A stretch of DNA of 64,000 nt, taken from the NCBI RefSeq assembly GCF_003026495.1, contig NZ_PYMA01000002.1, forward strand, positions 648,907 through 712,906, given 5' to 3'. The stretch's first letter is position 1, and every line of letters starts with the position of its first letter. The position numbers and the translations under genes were made by a program. The stretch is from Photobacterium sanctipauli (GTDB taxonomy: Bacteria; Pseudomonadota; Gammaproteobacteria; Enterobacterales; Vibrionaceae). The notes under the pieces were generated by a model. It ran no database searches and was not told where the DNA came from. It saw only the letters and a list, made by a program, of their open reading frames with translations. Of the stretch, positions 55,728-63,658 are shown in pieces.

Positions 55728-56384
55728 ATGAATTTATTTTTGATTGATATAGATGGTGCGCTGGTTGATTCAGAAAATGTGGATTTGAGTTGTTATGTTC
55801 GGGCGGTTCATGATGTGCTAGGAATAGATATGGATACTGACCTTAGCCATTACAGCAACTTGACCGATGCCGGCGTACTTGATGAATTAATAGCACAACA
55901 CCAAGTGAGCGAAAGCCGTTCGCTTATTCACCGTAAGGTTGAGCAACGTTATTTGGCATTGATTTCTGAAGCCTTAAAAAATAACCCTGAAGATGTTTCT
56001 ATGGTGCAAGGTGCACAAGACTTTATTGCCAAAATGCGCGAACGTGATGATACGCATATCGCGATTGCCACAGGTGGCTGGGAATCTGCCGCGAAGTTAA
56101 AGTTACGTGCTGCTGGCATTGATGTTGATAACGTCACCTTTACCTCATCATCTGACGCAATGAGCCGTACTGAAATCATGGCGTTAGCTGCATTTAGGGC
56201 AAAGCAAGACTCGGGTTATACGTTCGACCGCCGTGTGGTATTTGGTCACGGTGAGCGAAATAAGCATGCATCGCAGGAGCTGGGTTATGAGTATGTAGAA
56301 GTGGGGGTAGAAGCCGATCACCATACACATATTCCTAATCTTGCCCATTATAAGGCTGCATTTTCTCAGCTTTCGCTGCAGTAG
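55728..56384 (+). CDS. HAD-superfamily hydrolase-like protein
   Basis: A 218-residue haloacid-dehalogenase-fold protein. Motif I is LIDIDGALVDSENVD (nucleophile Asp7, acid Asp9), motif II is AIATGGWESAAK near 110 and the motif III Lys is in AAKLKLR. The usual acidic motif IV (GDxxxD) is replaced by VVFGHGERNKHASQELG, with His, Glu and Asn in place of the expected Asp residues, so Mg2+ binding or activity may differ from normal phosphatases. GAGAG precedes the ATG. Substrate unknown. Confidence 0.8.
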   Translation: MNLFLIDIDGALVDSENVDLSCYVRAVHDVLGIDMDTDLSHYSNLTDAGVLDELIAQHQVSESRSLIHRKVEQRYLALISEALKNNPEDVSMVQGAQDFIAKMRERDDTHIAIATGGWESAAKLKLRAAGIDVDNVTFTSSSDAMSRTEIMALAAFRAKQDSGYTFDRRVVFGHGERNKHASQELGYEYVEVGVEADHHTHIPNLAHYKAAFSQLSLQ

Positions 56385-56609
56385 GCGTATCTAAGTTTTA
56401 TAATACCCGTATCAATGCCAACCTAAGCAATGATGATTTAGTCAAATGTTTAGGTTGGTATTTTTATATCTATCGATTTCGTTATTTGTAGCTCAAAAGA
56501 TCAACAGCCTTTAGTTGTGAGAGTTATTCCAAAAATGCTAACTAAATTAGACGAGAGAAGGAGAAATCCGCTTATATATGCTGTAACTATTTAAAAAGAT
56601 AATAATCCC

Positions 56610-57242
56610 ATGGCTAGCCTTCAACATTTCGCTTTCAAGCGCTTTTTAATCGTCTCGATAGTTTTAGCAGTGGCAGCGCTGACTCCCAAGGTCGTAATCA
56701 GTGCGCAAGAAGATGTTCCATATTGTCACCGTTATGCCGATTTTAACTTTCCTGATTATATGGCGCTTTGGAATTACGATGATCCTGAAACAACGGCTTC
56801 AACCTTCTTTGCCATGCTCAATATGGCCTCAAGCAGTATGGATAAGACGTTCTTTAGTGAGTTATTGAGCCAAATTGCCCGTACATTTGTCATGCGTGAG
56901 CAGTACGAAGATGCTAATCACTTCCTGGAGCAAGCTAAGCTGTATTTAGATAATGCCGAACCAAGGGCTGAAGCCTATTACTTGCGTGAAAAAGCAAGGT
57001 TGCTGACAGCGAAAGGCCAGAGTGAGCAAGCTACCGAGTTGTTGGTTGAATCTTGGCATATCGCCGATGAAGAAAAATACGATCAGCTTGCAATTGAAAC
57101 TGCGCTTGATTTGAGTGAAGCGGAAAATATCTCAAAGGCTGAAAGAAAGTCATGGCGTAATAAAGCATTGGCTTTATCAGAGCTCACTAGTGATCAACGC
57201 GCCAAGATGTGGGTGTTACAAAACCCTCAGCGCTTTATATAA
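56610..57242 (+). CDS. exported helical repeat protein of unknown function
   Basis: A 210-residue protein with a signal or anchor segment (RFLIVSIVLAVAALTPKVVISA, about residues 12-32). Residues 70-170 look like tetratricopeptide-type helix pairs (FSELLSQIARTFVMREQYEDANHF, AEAYYLREKARLLTAKGQSEQA), the second with the typical Gly and Ala positions. No catalytic motif. The ATG at 56610 has no good Shine-Dalgarno. I do not recognise the family; a periplasmic protein-binding role is inference. Confidence 0.55.
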   Translation: MASLQHFAFKRFLIVSIVLAVAALTPKVVISAQEDVPYCHRYADFNFPDYMALWNYDDPETTASTFFAMLNMASSSMDKTFFSELLSQIARTFVMREQYEDANHFLEQAKLYLDNAEPRAEAYYLREKARLLTAKGQSEQATELLVESWHIADEEKYDQLAIETALDLSEAENISKAERKSWRNKALALSELTSDQRAKMWVLQNPQRFI

Positions 57243-57316
57243 GTCATATATAGATTTGATAATAACCATATTGAGTGCTATTTCATTAATATAGCGGGTG
57301 ATAAAGTGGTGTTGTC

Positions 57317-57730
57317 ATGGACGAAAATAATCGCTGGATATTGCATTGGTTCCACGAAATATGGGCAAAAGCAGATGCCACTTACTTGCAGCAGCTGGCG
57401 TGCGAGCCATTTAATTTTCACCTCCCTGGTGGCAAAACCTACCGCTTAAAACATGATGAATACCTGAATTTTATTTCTATCTGGTGCAAGCGGTTTAAAG
57501 ATGTCGATTTTACCGTGTTAGATGTGATCGAGCAGGCGAATAAGACAGTTGTCAGATATAGGTGCGATGCGGTTTATAGCGGGGGCTGGGCACGTATTCC
57601 CACTAAACGTCAAAAAGTCATGATGACTGGCATGGTGTTTTTCTTAAAGCAAGATGGCTTGATCACCGATTGCTGGCTTGAAGACAGTAGCTTTGATGTC
57701 TACCAGCAATTAACTCAATATCTAGATTAG
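57317..57730 (+). CDS. NTF2/SnoaL-like small protein
   Basis: A 137-residue soluble protein whose pattern (N-terminal helices, then alternating strands ending in FFLKQDGLITDCWLEDSSFDVYQQL) fits the NTF2-like/SnoaL fold. Such proteins range from isomerases to ligand-binding or non-enzymatic modules; no diagnostic catalytic residue can be assigned. It follows the exported helical protein by 75 bases on the same strand and ends at a terminator. Confidence 0.6.
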   Translation: MDENNRWILHWFHEIWAKADATYLQQLACEPFNFHLPGGKTYRLKHDEYLNFISIWCKRFKDVDFTVLDVIEQANKTVVRYRCDAVYSGGWARIPTKRQKVMMTGMVFFLKQDGLITDCWLEDSSFDVYQQLTQYLD

Positions 57731-57754
57731 CTATCGCGTAATGCCACCTAAAAT

Positions 57755-57779
57755 AAACGGCACAAAAAGTGCCGTTTTT
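57755..57779. terminator. terminator after the NTF2-like gene
   Basis: A 9-bp stem AAACGGCAC/GTGCCGTTT with loop AAAAA and a T run; the other strand also has TTTATTTTAG, so it may serve the convergent symporter gene. Confidence 0.9.
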
Positions 57780-57808
57780 AGTGTCTGCAAAAAGGGATTC
57801 GCTTGGTA

Positions 57809-59182
57809 TTATGCTGGCTGCATTTGAGACGGTGGCGGCGTCAGTTGTTGGAAATACTGCTTGGTTTCCGTGATGATCACATCACGCAGCAAGATCAAAC
57901 CAATCAAGTTTGGTACAGCCATTAAGCCGTTGACGATATCGGCGATCAACCAGATCATATCGAGCTTCATGAATGCACCGGCTGCGATTAGCACCAAGAA
58001 AAACACTTTATAGGGACGGATTGCTTTCACACCGAACAGGTAAGTCACACAACGTTCACCGTAATAGTTCCAACCCAGAATTGTAGTGAACGCAAAGAAC
58101 ATCAGGCCAATGGTGACCATCATAGGGCCAATCAGCGTCGCGTCCAGCCCACTAGCAAAGGCATAGCTTGTCATTGCTGCACCCGCATAGTCAGTTTGCC
58201 AAGCGCCGGTAACCACCAAAGTTAAGCCTGTCATGGTGCAGATGATAATGGTATCAAAGAAGGTGCCCGTCATTGAGATCAGGCCTTGCTTTACACAAGA
58301 GTCAGTTTTAGCAGCGGCTGCCGCCATTGGCGCGCTACCCAAACCTGATTCGTTTGAGAAGACCCCGCGAGCGATACCCGATTGGATAGCCAGCATGATC
58401 CCCGCACCCACAAAGCCGCCTGATGCAGCGTGACCAGTAAAGGCCGAGTTGATAACAAGCTGCACGGCTTCAGGAATGGCGGCGTATTGGGCCCCGAGTA
58501 CCATGATACAAGCCACAATGTAGAACAGCGCCATGGCGGGAACGACTTTACTGGCAACGCTGGCGATTGATTTAACACCACCCAGTGTAACCACGGCAAC
58601 CAATAACGTTAGGATGACAACTGTAATTTCTCTTGGCATCTCAAAAGACAAGTAGGCCGCGTCAACAATGGCGTTTGCTTGTGGGAAAGTACCGATACCA
58701 AAGCAGGCGACGCCAAGGGCGAAGAGGGCAAATAGCTTAGCCAGCCACTTTTGGCCTGCGCCTTTTTCAAGGTAGTACATCGGCCCACCGATCATTTGGC
58801 CGTTGGCGTCGGTTTCGCGGTATTTGACAGCCAGCAAGCATTCGGCGTATTTGGTTGCCATACCAAAGAAGGCCGCCAGCCACATCCAAAATAGGGCGCC
58901 TGGACCACCGAGTTTAATCGCCGTTGCCACCCCGACAATGTTACCTGTTCCTATGGTTGCCGATAGGGCGGTGCAAAGCGCTGCAAAACTTGAAACATCA
59001 CCTTGAGACTGCTTGCCCTTGTTACCTTTGAACAGGTAGCCAAGAGCAAGGGGCAGGTGGCGTACTTGAAGCAAGCCAAGACGTAACGTGAAGTAGAAAC
59101 CGGTGCCAACGAGCAACAGGAGTAGTGGTGGTCCCCAAACGAGGTTATCAATAGTTTGTAAGAAGTTATAAAGCGGGTTCAT
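57809..59182 (-). CDS. AlsT/AgcS-type sodium:alanine/glycine symporter
   Basis: A 457-residue inner-membrane symporter of the alanine-or-glycine:cation family with about 10-11 helices. GGPMYYLEKGAGQKWLAKLFALFA (split) near 130, GVFSNESGLGSAPMAAAAAK near 270 and TTILGWNYYGERC near 370 are diagnostic. It imports small neutral amino acids with Na+. A tandem glycine riboswitch in its leader strongly suggests glycine is the main substrate or signal. Confidence 0.93.
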   Translation of the reverse strand: MNPLYNFLQTIDNLVWGPPLLLLLVGTGFYFTLRLGLLQVRHLPLALGYLFKGNKGKQSQGDVSSFAALCTALSATIGTGNIVGVATAIKLGGPGALFWMWLAAFFGMATKYAECLLAVKYRETDANGQMIGGPMYYLEKGAGQKWLAKLFALFALGVACFGIGTFPQANAIVDAAYLSFEMPREITVVILTLLVAVVTLGGVKSIASVASKVVPAMALFYIVACIMVLGAQYAAIPEAVQLVINSAFTGHAASGGFVGAGIMLAIQSGIARGVFSNESGLGSAPMAAAAAKTDSCVKQGLISMTGTFFDTIIICTMTGLTLVVTGAWQTDYAGAAMTSYAFASGLDATLIGPMMVTIGLMFFAFTTILGWNYYGERCVTYLFGVKAIRPYKVFFLVLIAAGAFMKLDMIWLIADIVNGLMAVPNLIGLILLRDVIITETKQYFQQLTPPPSQMQPA

Positions 59183-59334
59183 TTTTCTCTTTACCTTTAA
59201 ACATCAAAGGAAGAGATAAAGAACAACAGTAATACCGTTGTATGGTGTAACAGAAGCGTTGTGTATGCACTCAATAACAAGTTGCGTGAGCATTAAATGA
59301 CGAGTGTGTATGCACTTTCTGAGCTGTTGTACTT

Positions 59335-59592
59335 ATCTCCTCTGTCCTTTTGCCTGAGAGTTTCACCTACCACAATGTGGCGGGTTTGCTCCTTCGGCGT
59401 CCGATTTAACGGATCTCTCCAGAGGCTCCTCCAACAACAGTCCATACCTTGCTCTAGTATCAAAAATGATGCTTAAGTAAGGTGCCTGAAAGATTTATTT
59501 TCCATGGTTTGATGGGCTCAAACGGGGATGGAAAACTTACTTCTTCGGCGGGCTAAATACGGTCAAGTACTTCGCCACTCTCCTGCTGTCTT
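59335..59592 (-). promoter_or_regulatory. tandem glycine riboswitch
   Basis: On the minus strand two aptamers follow one another. Aptamer 2 (59335-59432) reads GGAGGAGCCTCTGGAGAG ... CGCCGAAGGAGCAAA ... AACTCTCAGGCAAAAGGACAGAGGA, the full consensus. Aptamer 1 (about 59470-59592) has CAGGAGAG, then CGCCGAAGAAGTAAG and TCTTTCAGGCACC. Glycine-bound forms turn the downstream gene on or off; in vibrios the version before sodium:alanine symporter genes is well known. Confidence 0.93.
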
Positions 59593-59765
59593 CATAGGAA
59601 CTCAAATTTTCGAAAGCAATACTAATGGATAAAAATGCGATTGTCTTCATAAAAATTCACTAAATTGCTGTATCTCTGGTGCAAAATATATACTGATGTG
59701 CCACAGACCCAAAGAGTTGGCTAATAAGTGTTCATGATGCAGCCATTCATCGCTTCACGGTTTCG

Positions 59766-61067
59766 TCAGTTGTCGTATAACTCGCTATGCATTATGTTGA
59801 GCAGCTCGGTGTCGTAATCTGCCGTGATTTCCCAGGCGAATATTCCTGCTAATTGATTGTCTTTGACGAATTTGGTTTTTGCTTTCAATGAACGTGCGCT
59901 TTCAAAAGAAATATATTCTTGTTTGGTTGGGCTATACAACACAGCAGCTTCTGCTTTTTCATCGTAATAGTGCTCGAAACCCAGTTTCTTATTCGCTAGA
60001 AAATGCCGGGCAATGTCATCGTAATCAAATATACCAGAGGCGCCCCGAGAGCCTTTTGTACTCGCGCCTCCGCTTGCGAGTCCTTCCAACAATGTCGGTG
60101 AAAATCCTTCCACTTCTTGCCAAATGCGACCATAGAATGGGCTGCCCAGCACAATTTGGTTGCGGTTAACACCTTGTGCGATTAACGCATTCACTTGTGA
60201 TGCTGCTGAGTGACCATCGGGGGTATTGGGAGTAGCAATCAGATTACTGTGATGGCCGGCAACGTCACTCCAGCCCCCTTGGAAATCAAAGGTCATGACG
60301 TAAAGGTGATCGAGCTGTGGCGCGGTCTTTTTCCAGTCGATAGCGTTAATGTGTTTTGGGGAGGCATTGACAGCAGCAGAGAGCTGGTAGCTGCGCTGAT
60401 TGGATTTTTCTAGCTTATCAAGGGCTAAGCGTACCTCTGAGATAAGTTGGGTGAATGCGTGCTTTTCTTGCTCTCGGTTATCGATTCCACGCTTAGATAG
60501 CCCCAAACCACCCGGATATTCCCAGTCTATTTGGATCCCGTCGAAGAAGGGGTATTGGTTAAGTAGTGCTACGGTGCTATTCACAAAGTTTTGGCGGTAT
60601 TGATTATTCAAGGCAACAGTGTGGAAAGGCTCAGACAGGGTCCAGCCTCCAATGCTTGGCAAAATTTTCAGCGCCGGGTACTGTTCAGAGAGCCATTGCA
60701 GTTGGCCAAAGCTGCCTTTGAAATCCACCTGCTTTGATGTTCCCCCTTTCAGTTCTGCATGTAGCGTGGCGTATTGGTCGAACAGTACAACGGTGCCGAT
60801 AGGCTTGTTGGCGCACTGTTGCTTGAGGATTTTACGGACATTGTTTGGTGAAGCATCAACAGGGCCACAGACCGCAAGAAAAGCGTAAATGAGATGGCTA
60901 AGTTTGTCGGCGGGTAGATTGCTGGGGCTAAGCTTCTGCTTATTGTAGATTTTCCATTCAGGATAATAGGTTGCGACAATAGGGGAGTTTTTGTTGGCAG
61001 CCATTATCTGCACAGGAAACAACAAGATACTGCAACTGATTAGCAATAAACCGTAAATCCTTTTCAT
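59766..61067 (-). CDS. secreted GH18 chitinase-like glycosidase
   Basis: A 433-residue exported single-domain glycoside hydrolase of family 18. The signal peptide covers about 1-23; the barrel includes KILPSIGGWTLSE near 134 and the catalytic FDGIQIDWEYPGG near 175, with Glu183 as the acid and Asp181 as its partner. The second Asp of the DGxDxDxE motif is Gln179. SPFYGRIW and the C-terminal GIFAWEITADY complete the barrel. No carbohydrate-binding module is present, so it probably acts on soluble oligosaccharides or in the periplasm. It is a single gene. Confidence 0.9.
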   Translation of the reverse strand: MKRIYGLLLISCSILLFPVQIMAANKNSPIVATYYPEWKIYNKQKLSPSNLPADKLSHLIYAFLAVCGPVDASPNNVRKILKQQCANKPIGTVVLFDQYATLHAELKGGTSKQVDFKGSFGQLQWLSEQYPALKILPSIGGWTLSEPFHTVALNNQYRQNFVNSTVALLNQYPFFDGIQIDWEYPGGLGLSKRGIDNREQEKHAFTQLISEVRLALDKLEKSNQRSYQLSAAVNASPKHINAIDWKKTAPQLDHLYVMTFDFQGGWSDVAGHHSNLIATPNTPDGHSAASQVNALIAQGVNRNQIVLGSPFYGRIWQEVEGFSPTLLEGLASGGASTKGSRGASGIFDYDDIARHFLANKKLGFEHYYDEKAEAAVLYSPTKQEYISFESARSLKAKTKFVKDNQLAGIFAWEITADYDTELLNIMHSELYDN

Positions 61068-61509
61068 CGAATTGTCCTTTTTTGCTTTTTTCCGTTTAAT
61101 GGCGGTAACTTAGCGATTCTTTTTGCGGTGCATTAGGGACATATTGAAGTATCTTGGCAGTAAGGCAAGCATATTTTTTAAGCTATACAGGACAGGAAAC
61201 TGATAGAACAATTAGCGATAAAAACACCCCTCAATATACCTTTATCGCAAATCACCATGTTTTTTCTACGTCATTGAGAGCGAATAACCATTTGAACTAA
61301 AAGCCATAGCAGAAAGTTTTGTGATTGAAGCTTAAAATTGCAACAAATAGTGTTGGCTGGATTTTTTAGTGGATATAGGCGTTAATTATTAGTGACCGTC
61401 ATTTTTTTGACGGCGATAATAATGATAAAAAAACTTATAGATGTGTAATTAACAACAAGGAGCGTTCTTCACGCATACGCCAGTATGTAAACATTGCACG
61501 ACAAGTAAG
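61068..61509. other. intergenic region between chitinase and AraC-type genes
   Basis: About 440 bases holding divergent promoters. Two inverted repeats are visible: GCGATAAA/TTTATCGC (61215-61222 and 61241-61248) and CCGTCA/TGACGG around six T residues (61396-61413). No credible ORF. Confidence 0.45.
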
Positions 61510-62226
61510 GTGAATATTGTGATTTGGGTTAGTTGTAGCCATTTCGATAAAATAGCAGAGGCGAAGGAAAACCTGAAGTTGTCACATGATGTGGTTGACG
61601 TATCGCCATTTGAGTTGCTCTCGACGATGACTGGGCAAGAGTTGATTTTTTTGGAGGTTGTGGATTCAACATCTAATGGGTTTGAGCTGCTGCAATCAGT
61701 AAAAAGCCGTTTCCCGCAAACCAAGGTTGTGGTGGTTTACCATCGCTTGGATGCTGAGTTGGCACTTAATGTATTGCGAGCGGGTGGCGAAGATGTATTA
61801 GAGGCGAATGCGTCGAAGCAAGATATTGATGCTTGCTTTAGTCGACTACATACGCATAGTGTGACACACGAGCCTGTGCAAGGGTTTGAGCAGCGTGAAT
61901 TGTCGATCCGCCCGGCACTTAAGATCATCGATGAAAACATTAGCGCCCCGCTAAGAGAAGAAGACTTGGCTAATGCCTGCCATTATTCACCAACCTATTT
62001 TTCTCGTTTATTTCATAGCGTGATGGGTGTGACCTTAAAGCAGTACATTATCAAGAAGCGGCTTGATTTAGCGTGCGGCTTGCTAAGTTCAGATAGAGAA
62101 AAGATCTCGCAAATCGCTCACTCAACAGGCTTTAAGGATGTCTCTTACTTCTCCCGGGTATTTAAAAAGCACATGGGTTGCTCTCCCGGTGAATTCAGAA
62201 TGAGAAAACATAATCTTAATGCATAA
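61510..62226 (+). CDS. AraC-family regulator with degenerate receiver domain
   Basis: A 238-residue regulator with an N-terminal CheY-like domain (1-115) and a C-terminal AraC/XylS double helix-turn-helix (about 130-235: SPTYFSRLFHSVMGVTLKQYI, then ISQIAHSTGFKDVSYFSRVFKKHMGCSPGEFR). In the receiver the acidic pair after strand 1 is replaced by Ser-Cys, the phospho-acceptor position is Glu49 (LIFLEVVDS) and the conserved Lys is missing, so it is unlikely to be phosphorylated. Start: GTG at 61510 keeps strand 1 whole; AAGG would fit a GTG at 61519, which remains possible. It is divergent from the chitinase gene. Confidence 0.85.
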   Translation: MNIVIWVSCSHFDKIAEAKENLKLSHDVVDVSPFELLSTMTGQELIFLEVVDSTSNGFELLQSVKSRFPQTKVVVVYHRLDAELALNVLRAGGEDVLEANASKQDIDACFSRLHTHSVTHEPVQGFEQRELSIRPALKIIDENISAPLREEDLANACHYSPTYFSRLFHSVMGVTLKQYIIKKRLDLACGLLSSDREKISQIAHSTGFKDVSYFSRVFKKHMGCSPGEFRMRKHNLNA

Positions 62227-62372
62227 TTGATGCTGGTAAATTTCCAGGGTAAATAATTGATATATAAGGTGTCGTAGATAGAGTATCCACAAGAATATTA
62301 TTTATCGAAGTGTTAATTAATACTGGTTTTAATAGTTTTCTATCAACACTATGCCTGTATAATATTTAAGAG

Positions 62373-62420
62373 CCTCAAGCTGTTGCCTCTATTGGCACTG
62401 ATAGCTTGAGGTTTGTTTTT
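62373..62420 (+). terminator. terminator after the AraC-type gene
   Basis: A 9-bp stem CCTCAAGCT/AGCTTGAGG with a 21-nt loop, followed by TTTGTTTTTT. Confidence 0.8.
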
Positions 62421-62503
62421 TGGCGATAAGAACGCTTATGTGCTATTTGTTGCTTACGTGTGATTTTCGCTAAGTAACGGCAAGTATCTTTGGTTTACGG
62501 GTT

Positions 62504-63658
62504 ATGACTTCTTTTCACGATATTCTTGGCACTAACAACAACTCTACGCCTGCTGAAATAAAGCGTTGTTACAAGCAACTTTCCAACCGCTGCCACCCTG
62601 ATAAAGGTGGCTCGAAAGCGTTAATGCAGATGGTATCGCAGGCTTACGATAAGGTATCGGCAGGAAAGGGCAATGAAGAAGCTGTTCGAACTGTGTTGGT
62701 GAAAGGCCAGCCTGGCAACGATCAGTGGAAAGAGAAATACCAAAAACTTGAAATTGCCCATACCGCCCTAAGGCATGATTACCAATCATTAGAGCGGCAG
62801 TTGAAAAGTGCTAAGGAAAAACTGCAACAGACCGCGAATCAAACCCACGAAGAAGATCGCCTCAAAGCCGCATTAGAAGAAGATGTGAAAATACTAAGGC
62901 GCGAAAACCGTCGCCTGCAAAAGCAGCTTGATAGTGCCCGTTGGGAGCTCAGTGATAGGGCTCGCGGCGTAGTGCCCACTCAATCTGCGAATTCCTCTTC
63001 AGCATCTGAATCGAGCCCTATCTCTGCTTCTCTGGCCGAACAGATAGAGGCAATCGGCTCGGTGAACTATCGTAAATGGGCTTTATTGGTTTGTGTCCCG
63101 CTATTGTTGTTAGGCGCGGCATATCAGTACGGTGAGCAGGGCTGGAAGGCAATGCAGGGTTGGTTTATCGAACCTGAGCAAACCGAGCCGACGGTACGTA
63201 TCGTCGAGGCGATAAATAACAATGAGCCAGAGGCCGGTGAGCTTGCTAATCAGCAGCAGCCTACGTTAGCGCAAGAGCCTCCTAAGCCTGTACCGCAAAT
63301 ACGCTTAGTGAAAGATATTGGGGTGTGGCAGCTTAGTTACTACGAGAATACCGAGCAGCCCTATATCAGTGTACGAAGTGAAAAAGGCTCATACATAGTC
63401 AAAAATTGCCAAAGCGATTTCCAGTATTACCGCAATGCCAATGTTCGTTCACGCCGTATGGCCGCCAACCTGATTTTTGATAAGCGAGAGCGGCAGTTTG
63501 AAGTCTTCAATATTCCTTACGGTAACGGGTCGTTTGCCGCTAATTGGGCAGCAAGTAAGAGTTTGCTGATCAATAAGGAATATTTCCCAAATGACAATTT
63601 CTCCCGTGCCTACGATGAGCTTCAAACCCACTGCTTGTCGATGTCTGCTTCGCTGTAA
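62504..63658 (+). CDS. membrane-anchored J-domain protein
   Basis: A 384-residue protein with an N-terminal J domain (1-70, HPD at 31-33 in NRCHPDKGGSKAL), a long coiled coil (about 75-150), a Ser-rich linker, one membrane helix (about 187-207, KWALLVCVPLLLLGAAYQYG), and a C-terminal domain of about 170 residues on the other side. J domains stimulate an Hsp70 ATPase, so the cytoplasmic N terminus would recruit DnaK or an Hsp70 such as the YegD-type protein encoded at 53.5 kb. There is no Gly/Phe region or zinc finger, so it is a class C J-protein. The C-terminal part is unrecognised. Confidence 0.85.
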   Translation: MTSFHDILGTNNNSTPAEIKRCYKQLSNRCHPDKGGSKALMQMVSQAYDKVSAGKGNEEAVRTVLVKGQPGNDQWKEKYQKLEIAHTALRHDYQSLERQLKSAKEKLQQTANQTHEEDRLKAALEEDVKILRRENRRLQKQLDSARWELSDRARGVVPTQSANSSSASESSPISASLAEQIEAIGSVNYRKWALLVCVPLLLLGAAYQYGEQGWKAMQGWFIEPEQTEPTVRIVEAINNNEPEAGELANQQQPTLAQEPPKPVPQIRLVKDIGVWQLSYYENTEQPYISVRSEKGSYIVKNCQSDFQYYRNANVRSRRMAANLIFDKRERQFEVFNIPYGNGSFAANWAASKSLLINKEYFPNDNFSRAYDELQTHCLSMSASL

